The notes under the pieces were generated by a model. The model was given only the letters and a program-made list of their open reading frames with translations, ran no database searches and had not been told where the DNA came from. The position numbers and the translations under genes are program-made. Below are positions 15,561 to 23,867 of a stretch of 39,742 nucleotides of DNA, piece by piece. Origin of the DNA: Chloroflexota bacterium. GTDB lineage: Bacteria > Chloroflexota > Limnocylindria > Limnocylindrales > CSP1-4. The stretch is taken from contig JAKOQS010000147.1 in the NCBI GenBank assembly GCA_029778235.1, positions 1 to 39,742 on the forward strand, written 5' to 3'. Each line of letters begins with the position of its first letter. The stretch's first letter is position 1.

Positions 15561-16312
15561 CCGACCGGGTGCGCGTGGCGACGCTGAACATCCGCAACAT
15601 CGCGGACCGCTGGGACGAGCGCCTGCCGCTCCTGCTCGCCGACACGGCGGCGCTGGCGCCGGACCTGCTCGGGCTGCAGGAGGTCGTCTACGTCCTCCAG
15701 CAGGACCGGCTGCTCGGGGCCGCCGGCCCGGCGCGGTACCGGGAGGTGCGCGGGTGGGCAGGCCGCCCGGAGTACGGGAACAGCCTGCTGGTCCGCGAGC
15801 CCCTCGCATTCGACGCGTACGAACGGCTCGACCTGGGCATGACCCGCTCCGCGCACCGAGTCGTTGTCACCCTGCCGACCGGTGCGCGTCTGTTGATGGC
15901 CGTGACGCACCTGCACCACCTCGTCGCCGACGCCGAGGCCCGCGACGGGCAGGCCGCGGCGCTGCTCGCATGGCTGGATGACGGCGCGGCGCCCGCGGCC
16001 GACGCACAGGTCGTCGTCGGCGACTTCAACGCCGAGCCGACCGAGCCGACGTACGCCCGCATGCGCGATGCCGGGTTCCGCTCCGCGCACGCGGAGGCGA
16101 ACGGCGCCGAGCCGGCCGTCACCTGGCCCTCGGGGCTCCAGGCGCCCGCGATGGACACGGACGGCGAGCCGGGCTGCCTGGACTACATCTGGGTGCGCGG
16201 GCCTGCGACGGTGCGATCCGCCCGGGTGGTGTACGACCGCCCGGCCGCAGACGACCGGACGCTCTTCCCGTCCGACCACTTCGGCCTCGTGGCCGACCTC
16301 GAGGTCGGGTAG
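15557..16312 (+). CDS. Endonuclease/exonuclease/phosphatase (EEP) family hydrolase
   Basis: The 251-residue protein carries the full EEP (DNase I-like) motif set: VATLNIRNI near residue 7, LLGLQEVVY near 40, AVTHLHHL near 115 (catalytic His), VVGDFNAEPTEP near 155, CLDYIWV near 205 and SDHFGLVADL at the end. These bind one or two metals and cleave phosphodiester or phosphomonoester bonds. Substrates across the family include DNA, inositol phosphates and sphingomyelin, so none can be assigned. No signal peptide is present. ATGA overlap with the GDPD stop indicates coupling, and the context suggests a role in recovering phosphate from diesters. Confidence 0.9.
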   Translation: MTDRVRVATLNIRNIADRWDERLPLLLADTAALAPDLLGLQEVVYVLQQDRLLGAAGPARYREVRGWAGRPEYGNSLLVREPLAFDAYERLDLGMTRSAHRVVVTLPTGARLLMAVTHLHHLVADAEARDGQAAALLAWLDDGAAPAADAQVVVGDFNAEPTEPTYARMRDAGFRSAHAEANGAEPAVTWPSGLQAPAMDTDGEPGCLDYIWVRGPATVRSARVVYDRPAADDRTLFPSDHFGLVADLEVG

Positions 16313-16370
16313 GGGACCAGCGGCTCCCGGCCCACGGGTCGCCGGCCGTCTGCCCGGGCGGGGCGGACGC

Positions 16371-16871
16371 TCAGCGCGGCTTGAGCGCGTCCGGCGGGAT
16401 CAGCCAGTGCAGCGCCCCGCCGCCGGTCGCGAGGGGCAGGTCGGCATCCACCCGCACCAGCGCCGCCTTGCGGACGAGCACGTCGGCGCCGACGAGCGCC
16501 GAGACGGTGGCGCTGAAGTCCGGGTCGTGGCCCACGAGGAGCGGCCGCTCCGGGAAGCCGGCCTCCTCGACAAGCGCGTCGAGCGAGGCGACGTCGAGGC
16601 CGGCGGCGAGTCGGTCGCTGATGACGACCTCGACGCCGATCTCGGCCGCCACGATCCGGGCTGTCTGGAACGCGCGCAGCTTCGGCGAGCTGACCACCGT
16701 GTCCGGCCGCGATGCGACGGAGGCGAGGAGTCGAGCCACCCGCTCCGCCTGGCGCTCGCCCTTGGCGCTCAGGGGCCGGTCCTCGTCCGGCCCGGGCCAG
16801 GCGAGGGGATCGCCGGCGTCCGCGTGGCGAAGGAAGTAGAGCTCGACGCGACCGGTCCGCCCGTCGTTCAT
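16371..16871 (-). CDS. sixA: SixA-like histidine phosphatase
   Basis: The 166-residue protein has the branch-2 histidine phosphatase motif LRHADAG (His16, Arg15), the SixA-type RPLSAKGERQAERVARLL, VSSPKLRAFQTA (second catalytic Arg region) and LVGHDPDF (second catalytic His, about 113). E. coli SixA removes phosphate from phosphohistidine in proteins (ArcB, NPr). SixA homologues are also frequently encoded beside ppk, ppx or CHAD genes. Here it follows phoU by 84 nt on the same strand and probably ends the pst operon. GGAGGGCGGG precedes the ATG. The natural substrate is open. Confidence 0.88.
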   Translation of the reverse strand: MNDGRTGRVELYFLRHADAGDPLAWPGPDEDRPLSAKGERQAERVARLLASVASRPDTVVSSPKLRAFQTARIVAAEIGVEVVISDRLAAGLDVASLDALVEEAGFPERPLLVGHDPDFSATVSALVGADVLVRKAALVRVDADLPLATGGGALHWLIPPDALKPR

Positions 16872-16955
16872 CCCGCCTGCCCTCCTGTCCGGCCGCGCCG
16901 TGCCCCGTCCGCGGCGCGCCGCGTCCGCGCCCCGCGACGCGTGCGTGGGGCAAGC

Positions 16956-17741
16956 CTACTGGTTCAGGTCTTCCAGGTGCCCGGTGGCGAGGAAGACGAC
17001 GTCCTCGGCGATGTTGGTCATGCGGTCGCCGGCGCGCTCGAGGTAGTGGGCCGCGAAGACGATCCGCAGGCCGCGCTCCACGTTCGCCCCGTCGGCCGCC
17101 ATCAGCGCCTTGGTCTCGTCGAAGATCGCGTGGTACAGCCGGTCGATGTCGTCGTCGGCCGCCGCCACCCCACGCGCTTCGTCGGGATCGAGGTCGATGA
17201 GCGCCCGGGTGATGCGGCCCACGCCGTCCGCTGCCAGCTGTCCCAGCTCCGGCAGGTGGACGTACTCCTTGAGCGGCGGCTCGGGCGCGAGCTTGCGCGC
17301 CTGCTTGGCGACGTTCGCGGCGTAGTCGCCGATCCGCTCGAGCTCGCCGGCGACGTTGTAGAGCATCAGGAGGTAGCGGAGGTCGCGCGCGACCGGGCCC
17401 TGCGTGGCGATCGCGAGGATCACCAGGTCCTCGACGTCGGCCCGCATCGCGTTCATCCGGGCGTCGTCGCGGATCACGGTGGTCGCGGCGTCGGCGTCGT
17501 GGCGCACCAGCGCATCCATCGCCCGGAGGAGCGCGTCCTGGACGGAGCTGCCGAGCCGGATGATGGCGTCCTTGACGTCCCGCATCTCCCGGTCGAGCGA
17601 GGGACGGTCCACGTGCGCCGGCACAGCCGGCGCCGGGTGCGGCTCGTCGCCGATCGGATGCCCGAACGTCGGCGAGCCGGTGAGCGCGGCCGCGGCCGCG
17701 GCCTCCTCGAGGGGCTCCTGCCCCCGGACGTCGTCGGTCAT
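16956..17741 (-). CDS. phoU: Phosphate transport regulator PhoU
   Basis: The 261-residue protein has a disordered Pro/Ala-rich N-terminal extension of about 48 residues before a standard two-bundle PhoU. The repeated metal-binding motifs are ELERIGDYAANVAKQA (about 135-150) and LERAGDRMTNIAEDVVF (about 235-252). PhoU links the Pst transporter to the PhoR-type kinase and switches off the regulon when phosphate is plentiful. It starts 10 nt after the pstB stop, with GGGAGGCGAC before the ATG. The N-terminal extension is longer than usual. Confidence 0.95.
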   Translation of the reverse strand: MTDDVRGQEPLEEAAAAAALTGSPTFGHPIGDEPHPAPAVPAHVDRPSLDREMRDVKDAIIRLGSSVQDALLRAMDALVRHDADAATTVIRDDARMNAMRADVEDLVILAIATQGPVARDLRYLLMLYNVAGELERIGDYAANVAKQARKLAPEPPLKEYVHLPELGQLAADGVGRITRALIDLDPDEARGVAAADDDIDRLYHAIFDETKALMAADGANVERGLRIVFAAHYLERAGDRMTNIAEDVVFLATGHLEDLNQ

Positions 17742-17751
17742 GTCGCCTCCC

Positions 17752-18651
17752 TCAGCCGAACCGGCCGGACACGTAGTCCTCTGTCAGCCTCTCGCGTGGG
17801 TTGGTGAAGATCTCCCGGGTGGGACCGAACTCCACGAGATAGCCCGCACGGTCCTCGTCCATGGAGAAGAACGCGGTCTCGTCGCTCACCCTACCTGCCT
17901 GCTGCATGTTGTGGGTGACGATCACGATCGCGTAGTTCTCGCGTAGCTGGGCGATGAGCTCCTCGATCCGGAGCGTCGCCACCGGGTCGAGCGCCGAGGC
18001 CGGCTCGTCCATGAGGATCACCTCGGGCTCGACGGCGATCGCCCGCGCGATGCACAGGCGCTGCTGCTGGCCGCCGGAGAGCGACGTGCCAGGCTGCCTG
18101 AGCTTGTCCTTCACCTCGTCCCACAGCGCGGCGCGCTTCAGGCTGCGCTCGACGGTCTCGTCGAGCTCGGAGCGACCGGCACGGCCCACCAGCTTCACCC
18201 CGGCCACCACGTTGTCGTAGATCGACATCGTGGGGAACGGGTTGGGTCGCTGGAAGACCATCCCGATGTACCGGCGCAGCCGCACCGGGTCCACGGCCGG
18301 GTCGTAGACGTCGGCTCCGTCGAGCAGGACCTTGCCGTCCACGCGCGCCTTCGGCGTCAGCTCGTGCATCCGGTTGAGGGTCCGCAGGAATGTGCTCTTG
18401 CCGCAGCCGGACGGGCCGATGATCGCCGTCACGGACCGCGCCCTGATCGATGCGTTCACGCCCTTCACGGCGCGGAACGTGCCGTAGTAGACGTCCAGGT
18501 CCCGGACCTCGACCTTGATGTCCGCCGCGGCGGTCGTCGGACCGTCGCCGGCCGCACCGGGCGCGGCGCGCGTGCCGCTCGTCCCGACCGGCTGGGCGGC
18601 CGTCCCGGCCGGGGGCTGTTGTGTGTCAGGGATCATCGGGACCTCGGTCAT
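17752..18651 (-). CDS. pstB: Phosphate ABC transporter ATP-binding protein
   Basis: The 299-residue ATPase drives high-affinity phosphate uptake. Walker [11 protein letters not shown]-loop in [19 protein letters not shown], signature LSGGQQQRL, Walker B VILMDEP and the H-loop VTHN are all present, with the PstB-typical end ([17 protein letters not shown]). A 45-residue Thr/Pro/Ala-rich N-terminal extension precedes the usual start of PstB. The ATG at 18649-18651 overlaps the pstA stop as ATGA. A second ATG 15 nt downstream (18634-18636), with GAGGT before it, is an alternative. Confidence 0.97.
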   Translation of the reverse strand: MTEVPMIPDTQQPPAGTAAQPVGTSGTRAAPGAAGDGPTTAAADIKVEVRDLDVYYGTFRAVKGVNASIRARSVTAIIGPSGCGKSTFLRTLNRMHELTPKARVDGKVLLDGADVYDPAVDPVRLRRYIGMVFQRPNPFPTMSIYDNVVAGVKLVGRAGRSELDETVERSLKRAALWDEVKDKLRQPGTSLSGGQQQRLCIARAIAVEPEVILMDEPASALDPVATLRIEELIAQLRENYAIVIVTHNMQQAGRVSDETAFFSMDEDRAGYLVEFGPTREIFTNPRERLTEDYVSGRFG

Positions 18652-19547
18652 CGGCTCGTTCCCCGCAGCGATCGGTAGCGGACGAGGATGTTGATCGTCA
18701 GGACGGCGAGGAGGAGCAGGAACGCCGCCCCCCAGGCCTGCTCGTTGAGCGCCGGGAACGGCTGCCGCGCGTTGTTGTAGATGAACAGCGGGAGCGCGTC
18801 CATCGGCCGGCTGAAGTCGCCGATGTTGAGGAGGCGACTCCCGAGGGCGGTCATGATCAGGGGGGCCGTCTCGCCGGCCGCGCGCGCGATCGCCAGCATG
18901 ATGCCGGTCAGGATCCCCGGCCAGCCGGTGCGGACGGCGACGGACAGCACGGTCCGCCACCGACGGACGCCGAGCGCGAGGGAGGCCTCGCGCAGGTCGC
19001 CCGGCACGAGCTTCAGGATCTCCTCGGTCGTCCGCATGATCACCGGGACCATGATCACCGCGAGGGCGACGGAGCCGGCGAACGCGTTGTACTGCTTGAA
19101 GGGCAGGACGAGGAACGTGAAGACGAAGACGCCGACGAGGATCGACGGGATCCCGACCATGACGTCCGCCGTGAAGCGGACCGCCGCGCCCGCTCGCCGT
19201 CCGGCGAGCTCGCTGACGTAGATCCCCGCCGCGAGGCCGACGGGGACCGCGATGAGCGTCGCGAGCCCCACCATCTGGATCGACCCCGTGATCGCTGTGA
19301 CGGCGCCCCCACCCACGCCGGTCGCCTTGGGCGGCTTCGTCAGCAGGTCGACGGAGAGCGCCTGGATCCCGTTGATCGTCACGAAGGCGAGGACGGCGAC
19401 GAGCGGGATCACCGCCATGATCGCGCACGAGACCGTCACGACCTGCATGGCGCGGTCGAGAACGGACCGGCGCTCGCGCCCGCTCGCCCTGCGCAGGTAC
19501 TCCGGGATGGCCCGCGAGTCGGCCCGCGCCGTCGCACCCGCGCTCAT
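18648..19547 (-). CDS. pstA: Phosphate ABC transporter permease PstA
   Basis: The 299-residue permease has six hydrophobic segments. The first is [21 protein letters not shown]. The PstA-type loop includes [20 protein letters not shown] and [19 protein letters not shown], where the EAA-like ATPase contact lies. It forms the membrane channel with PstC. Its ATG overlaps the pstC stop (ATGA) and its stop overlaps the pstB start, so the three genes are translationally coupled. Length is normal for the family. Confidence 0.96.
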   Translation of the reverse strand: MSAGATARADSRAIPEYLRRASGRERRSVLDRAMQVVTVSCAIMAVIPLVAVLAFVTINGIQALSVDLLTKPPKATGVGGGAVTAITGSIQMVGLATLIAVPVGLAAGIYVSELAGRRAGAAVRFTADVMVGIPSILVGVFVFTFLVLPFKQYNAFAGSVALAVIMVPVIMRTTEEILKLVPGDLREASLALGVRRWRTVLSVAVRTGWPGILTGIMLAIARAAGETAPLIMTALGSRLLNIGDFSRPMDALPLFIYNNARQPFPALNEQAWGAAFLLLLAVLTINILVRYRSLRGTSR

Positions 19548-20509
19548 GCCCCGCGCTCCGCGGCGACGGCCCGACCGACGAAGACGCGGGCCACGATGTT
19601 GATCGAGATCGTGATGACCAGGAGGATCAGGCCCAGTGCGATGAGCGTCGAGGTCTGGAGCCCGACCTGGGCCTCGTTGAACGAGGTGGCGATCTTCGAG
19701 GCCAGGGTCTGCGACTGGGAGAAGATCGACGTCGGGATGTCGTTGCGGTTGCCGATGACCATCGTCACCGCGAGCGTCTCGCCGAGCGCCCGGCCCAGCC
19801 CGAGGATGACCGCGCCGATGATCCCCGAGCGAGCCATCGGGACGACGACCCTGGAGATGACCTCCCAGCGCGTGGCGCCGAGCCCGTACATCGCCTCGCG
19901 CTGGCCCGACGGCACCGCGACGAGGACCTCCCGCGAGATCGTGACGATCGTGGGGAGGATCATGATCGCGAGGATGACCCCGGCCGTGAACAGGCCGGTG
20001 GAGAAGGCGGGCCCGCTGAAGAAGGGGATCCACCCGAGAAGCGAGACGATCCAGGACGAGACGGTCGCCTTGAGCACGGGCCCGAGGATGAAGATGCCCC
20101 AGAGGCCGATGACGACGCTCGGGATCGCGGCGAGGAGCTCGACGACGAACGTCATCGGCACGCCGACGCGGCGCGGCGCGTACTCGGCGAGGAAGATGGC
20201 CGTCAGGAGCCCGATCGGGGTGGCGAGGACGAGCGCGATCGCCGACGACAGGAGGGTCCCGACGACGAACGGGAGCGCCCCGTAGATCCCAGCCACCGGG
20301 TCCCAGGTCGTCCCCGTGACGAACGAGAGCCCGAAGGTCTGCCACGTCTCGGCCGAATTCGTCGCGAGCAGGATGAAGATCGCGACCAGGACGAGGACGA
20401 CGAGACCGGCTACGAGCGCCGTCCCCGTCGTGAACAGCCGGTCAGGCAGGCGGGACCGTCCCCGCCCGCGCAGCCGCGTCGGATCCGCGAGTGCCGTCAC
20501 GCGATCCAT
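19544..20509 (-). CDS. pstC: Phosphate ABC transporter permease PstC
   Basis: The 321-residue permease begins with a basic cytoplasmic tail, then [20 protein letters not shown] and five further membrane segments. It contains the PstC markers [36 protein letters not shown] and [18 protein letters not shown]. The ATG at 20509 is only 1 nt from GGGAGG. An in-frame GTG three codons later (20500) has better spacing and may be the true start. It follows pstS by 131 nt, in which three inverted repeats lie. Confidence 0.96.
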   Translation of the reverse strand: MDRVTALADPTRLRGRGRSRLPDRLFTTGTALVAGLVVLVLVAIFILLATNSAETWQTFGLSFVTGTTWDPVAGIYGALPFVVGTLLSSAIALVLATPIGLLTAIFLAEYAPRRVGVPMTFVVELLAAIPSVVIGLWGIFILGPVLKATVSSWIVSLLGWIPFFSGPAFSTGLFTAGVILAIMILPTIVTISREVLVAVPSGQREAMYGLGATRWEVISRVVVPMARSGIIGAVILGLGRALGETLAVTMVIGNRNDIPTSIFSQSQTLASKIATSFNEAQVGLQTSTLIALGLILLVITISINIVARVFVGRAVAAERGA

Positions 20510-20574
20510 CCCTCCCGTCCCGTCGACGCGGTGTCGACGCGCATGTCAGGCCGCACTGCCGTCCGTGCGGCGAA

Positions 20575-20609
20575 GACCCGGCCCCCCTGAGGAGGAGGGG
20601 AGCCGGGTC
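20575..20609 (-). terminator. Hairpin between pstS and pstC (probable attenuator)
   Basis: GACCCGGC and GCCGGGTC pair perfectly over 8 bp. The stem continues CCCCCT/AGGGGA with one mismatch, and the loop is GAGGAGG. It begins about 32 nt after the pstS stop. Two further small inverted repeats follow towards pstC (GCCGCAC/GTGCGGC at 20550-20571 and CGTCGAC/GTCGACG at 20521-20539). No T-tract is seen. A partial terminator or 3' stabilising hairpin would let PstS be made in excess over the membrane subunits. Confidence 0.5.
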
Positions 20610-20640
20610 GACGCCGCCGGTGACGTCGCGCTGTCGTCCC

Positions 20641-21801
20641 TCAGGGCCAGATCGGCGATCCGCCCGAGGTGATGGTATGCAGAGAGGCGAGCGCCTTCTC
20701 CTGGACGGGGGCCGGGAGCGGGGCGTAGCCGAGCGACTCCTCGGCCGCCTGGCCGTCGGTGAGCATCCACGCGATGAGGGAGACGAGCGCCTGGCCCTTG
20801 GTGAGGTCCGTCTGGTCCTGGTAGACGAGGAGGTAGGTGTACGACGCGATCGGGTACGTGTCCGGGCCGGCGCCGTTGATGATCGGGGCCTGTCGAGCGT
20901 CGGCCGGGAAGTCGGCGGCCACGGCCTCGGCGGCGGCGGTCACGCCGGCGGTCGTGCCGGGCACGAACTTGCCGTCGGCGTTCTTCAGGTTCGCGGAGGG
21001 GATCTGGGCCTGCGACGCGTAGTTGAGCTCGACGTATCCCACGCCGCCCTCGTTCTGCTGCACCCCGCCGGCGACGCCGTCGTTGCCCTTGGCGCCGATC
21101 CCGGTCGGCCAGTTGACCTCCTTGCCGGCCCCGACCTTGTCCTTCCAGTCGGCGCTCACCGTCGACAGGTACGTCGTGAACGCGTTGGTGGTGCCGGAGC
21201 CGTCCGAGCGATGGACGACGAGGACGGGCGTGGCCGGGAGCGTCACGCCGGGATTGTTCGCGGCGATCTTCGGGTCGTTCCAGGTCGTGATGTTCCCGAG
21301 GAAGAGATCCGCGACGTTCTGCGCGTCGAGATTGAGGGCGGTGACGCCGGGGAGGTTGTAGATGATCACGACGGCGCCCAGGGCGGTCGGGACGTGGAGG
21401 ATCTTCGTGCCGGACGGGAGGGCGGAGATCTCCTCGTCCTTCATCGCGGCGTCGGTCGCGCCGAAGTCGACGGTCTGCTGCGTGATCGCCTTGATGCCCG
21501 CACCCGATCCCACGGCCTGATAGTCGATCTTGATGTTCGGGTAGAGGCCGGAGTACATCTCGAACCAGGTCTGGTACAGCGGCGCGGGGAAGGTCGCGCC
21601 CGCGCCCTGGAGGGTCACGTCGCCCGCCGGCGGGGTCGGGACTGCCGCGCCGCCGGTGCCGGAGGTGGCCGCGGGCGACTCGGGGGCTCCCGTCGGAGCC
21701 TGCGTCGGTGCGTTGGTGGCGCCGCTGCTCGAGCACGCGGCGACGGCGATGACGGCCGCGAGCGACAGCCCGGCGACCCGCCAGGTCCTGGAGATGGACA
21801 C
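20641..21801 (-). CDS. pstS: Phosphate-binding lipoprotein PstS
   Basis: The 386-residue substrate-binding protein has a lipoprotein signal peptide with lipobox VAAC and acylated Cys23. A Thr/Pro/Ala linker of about 45 residues leads to the PBP fold. Phosphate-binding motifs are intact: GAGATFPAPLYQTW, VGSGAGIKAI, FGATDAAM, HRSDGSGTTNAFTTYLS and GGVGYVELNYA. It captures phosphate outside the membrane for PstCA. The GTG start has GAGGAG 6 nt before it. A five-unit PHO-box-like site ends 81 nt upstream of the start, predicting induction on phosphate limitation. It heads the pstSCAB-phoU-sixA operon. Confidence 0.97.
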   Translation of the reverse strand: MSISRTWRVAGLSLAAVIAVAACSSSGATNAPTQAPTGAPESPAATSGTGGAAVPTPPAGDVTLQGAGATFPAPLYQTWFEMYSGLYPNIKIDYQAVGSGAGIKAITQQTVDFGATDAAMKDEEISALPSGTKILHVPTALGAVVIIYNLPGVTALNLDAQNVADLFLGNITTWNDPKIAANNPGVTLPATPVLVVHRSDGSGTTNAFTTYLSTVSADWKDKVGAGKEVNWPTGIGAKGNDGVAGGVQQNEGGVGYVELNYASQAQIPSANLKNADGKFVPGTTAGVTAAAEAVAADFPADARQAPIINGAGPDTYPIASYTYLLVYQDQTDLTKGQALVSLIAWMLTDGQAAEESLGYAPLPAPVQEKALASLHTITSGGSPIWP

Positions 21802-21882
21802 GCTGGTCTCCTCTTCGATGCCCTCGCTGGGCCCCGGCGTCTCGGACCGGGGGAGGGCGCGTCCCCACGGGGGACCACCGAC

Positions 21883-21937
21883 ACCGTGAAGGGCCCGTCT
21901 GAACGCCGCATGTTTCCCGTGTTAACAGGCGATGAAC
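21883..21937 (-). promoter_or_regulatory. PHO-box-like array of five 11-nt units upstream of pstS
   Basis: On the minus strand the units run GTTCATCGCCT (21927-21937), GTTAACACGGG (21916-21926), AAACATGCGGC (21905-21915), GTTCAGACGGG (21894-21904) and CCCTTCACGGT (21883-21893). Units 1, 2 and 4 share GTTMA at the left end; unit 3 is poor and unit 5 is shifted. The exact 11-nt register argues for head-to-tail binding by the PhoB-like regulator. It lies between divergent pstS and the coiled-coil gene and could serve both. Confidence 0.65.
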
Positions 21938-22039
21938 CGACCGGGGATCGCCACGCCGCGGGCGGAGACCGCCGACGGTTCCGCGCATGGATCGGCGGTG
22001 CCACACTAGGCTCCGCACGACGCACCGAGGGAGGGCTCG

Positions 22040-22612
22040 ATGGGCAGGAAGCGCGCAAAGGGGCGCGAAGAGGAGGTGTCCGCAGCCGCGTCAGCGACGG
22101 GTGGCGACGCCGCCGGCGATGGCGGCGCGGGGCGAGACGAGGCGTCGCTGGCCGCGGAGGCCGAGGCGCGGCTCGCCAGGGCCGAGGCGCGGCGTGCCAA
22201 GGCCCTGCGGAAGAGGATCGCGGCGCTCGACGAGGCGGTCGGGAAGGCGCGCCGCCGCCTGGAGCGCCGCCAGGAGCAGCTCACCGACGCCCAGCGCGAG
22301 GTCCGGGAGCAGGAGCGCGAGCTCGCCGCCGCGCTGCGCGAGGCCCGGGCGTCCGGCGTGTCGATCCCCGGGACGGCAGCCCCGCCCGCGCGCGCCCCCC
22401 GGACGCGACGGGCGCCGCGGGCCGGGACCGCGGTCCCGGCACCCCCGCCCGCGGCGAAGGCGCGGACTCCGCGCCAGGCGGCGTCCGAGCCCGCGCCCGC
22501 GCCGGAGCCGCCGAGCGACGCGCAGGCCGCTCCCGCGCGGCGACGCACCCCGGCGGCGCGGGCACCTCGGGCGCCGCGGAGGCCTCCCCGAGAGGGCGGT
22601 CCTGCCGCCTGA
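22040..22612 (+). CDS. Coiled-coil, Ala/Pro-rich protein of unknown function
   Basis: The 190-residue product has a basic start, a charged Ala/Glu/Arg coiled coil (about residues 35-105, with heptad-like ALRKRIAALDEAVGKARRRL and LERRQEQLTDAQREVREQ) and a Pro/Ala/Arg-rich tail. GGGAGG lies 6 nt before the ATG, and TAGGCT (22007-22012) is a -10 candidate. It directly precedes ppx on the same strand, divergent from pstS across the PHO-box-like array. The tail is continued in character, but in another frame, by the 150 nt before ppx, so the two may be one gene broken by a frameshift. No function can be assigned. A polyphosphate- or nucleoid-related basic scaffold is conceivable. Confidence 0.65.
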   Translation: MGRKRAKGREEEVSAAASATGGDAAGDGGAGRDEASLAAEAEARLARAEARRAKALRKRIAALDEAVGKARRRLERRQEQLTDAQREVREQERELAAALREARASGVSIPGTAAPPARAPRTRRAPRAGTAVPAPPPAAKARTPRQAASEPAPAPEPPSDAQAAPARRRTPAARAPRAPRRPPREGGPAA

Positions 22613-22760
22613 CGACGCACCGGCCTCCTCGCTCGAGGCGGTCGCTGCACCGGCCGCCCCCGCCTCGCCGTCGCCGGAGCCCGCCGCCGCTGCGGCACCT
22701 CCGGGGCCGGCAGCCCCTGGGGCGGCGCCGGCGCCCGAGCCCGCCGCCGCTGCGGCACCC

Positions 22761-23720
22761 ATGGAGCCGGCCGCCCCTGCGGCGCCGCCGACCTCCGTGA
22801 CGGTCGCGGCGATCGACGTCGGCGCCAACTCCACCCACCTGCTCGTCGCCGGCGTCGGCGGGACGATCGAGACGCTCGCGGACGAGTCCGAGCTGCTCGG
22901 ACTGGGTGCCGCCGTGTACGCCGCCGACCTCATCACGCTCGACGTCGCCGACCGGGTCGTGAACGTCCTCGGGCGGTACGTCGAGCGGGCGCGCGGCTTC
23001 GGCGCCGCGGAGCCCGTCCTGCTGGGCACCGAGCCCTTCCGCATCGCCGGCAATGCCGCGCGCGTGGTGGACCGGATCTGCCGCGACGTCGGCGTCCCGT
23101 TCCACGTGCTCCGCCACGACGAAGAGGGGCTGCTCACGCTCATCGGCGCCACCGGCGGGGCTCCGCTCGATGCGGAGATCGTCATCGTGGACATCGGTGG
23201 CGGCAGCAGCGAGATCGTCGTCGCCGGCCCCGGACGACGGCCCGTCATGCGCGGTCTCCCCCTCGGATCCGCCCGCGCGAGCGCGCATCACGTCGAGCAC
23301 GACCCGCCCACGCCGGTCGAGCTCGACGCCATCCGCGCCGAGGCAGCGCACGTGCTGGAGGGAGCACCCGACGCGCATCCGGCGCGGATCGTGCTGGTGG
23401 GCGGCACCGCCTCGAACCTCCTCAAGGTCGGTGAGTCGGCCCCGGGCGACGACGTGCTGACCCGTGAGCGTCTCACCCGCGCGCTCGCCGAGCTTCTGCT
23501 CGAGCCGGCCGTGACGATCGCGGAGCAGCATGCGATCCGCGTGCAGCGTGCCCGGATCCTCGGGGCCGGCGCGGCGATCGTGCAGGCGATCCTGGATCGG
23601 TACGAGCTCGATTCGGCGGTGGCGACCGATGAGGGGATCCGACACGGCGCGGCCATCGCCTCGGCGCGCGCCGGGCGCACGTGGAGGGACGCCATCCCGC
23701 ACCTCGTCGGGATCGACTGA
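22761..23720 (+). CDS. ppx: Exopolyphosphatase / pppGpp phosphatase (Ppx/GppA family)
   Basis: The 319-residue protein is a short, single-unit member (ASKHA fold) that removes terminal phosphates from polyphosphate or pppGpp. Motifs include AAIDVGANSTHLLVA near residue 16 (usual form DIGSNS), LLGTEPFRIAGNA near 95, IVIVDIGGGSSEIVV near 140 and VLVGGTASNLLKV near 215. It lacks the C-terminal HD domain of E. coli Ppx, as do many actinobacterial forms. The start is uncertain: ATG 22761 and GTG 22797 are the only conventional starts before the conserved core, and neither has a convincing ribosome-binding site. The frame stays open and Pro/Ala-rich upstream to the end of the coiled-coil gene. It is convergent with the CYTH-CHAD/ppk1 operon, with a 147-nt GC-rich gap. 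Confidence 0.88.
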   Translation: MEPAAPAAPPTSVTVAAIDVGANSTHLLVAGVGGTIETLADESELLGLGAAVYAADLITLDVADRVVNVLGRYVERARGFGAAEPVLLGTEPFRIAGNAARVVDRICRDVGVPFHVLRHDEEGLLTLIGATGGAPLDAEIVIVDIGGGSSEIVVAGPGRRPVMRGLPLGSARASAHHVEHDPPTPVELDAIRAEAAHVLEGAPDAHPARIVLVGGTASNLLKVGESAPGDDVLTRERLTRALAELLLEPAVTIAEQHAIRVQRARILGAGAAIVQAILDRYELDSAVATDEGIRHGAAIASARAGRTWRDAIPHLVGID

Positions 23721-23867
23721 GCCGGCCCCTGGCGCCGGTCGCAGGTACGGTTGCCGGCGGCCCGGCGCTCCCGGCCGCGGGTCCGCGCGTCGGCCGGTGC
23801 CCCGATCCGCGCGGCAGCCCCTGCCGCCGGCCCGCAGCCCGGGCGGAGGCCGTGGCCGGGTCCGGCG

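Noticed and set aside
23721-23867. Possible small RNA or gene between ppx and the CYTH-CHAD gene
   Set aside because: The gap is only 147 nt and extremely GC-rich, with no promoter, no conserved-looking frame and only trivial stems.
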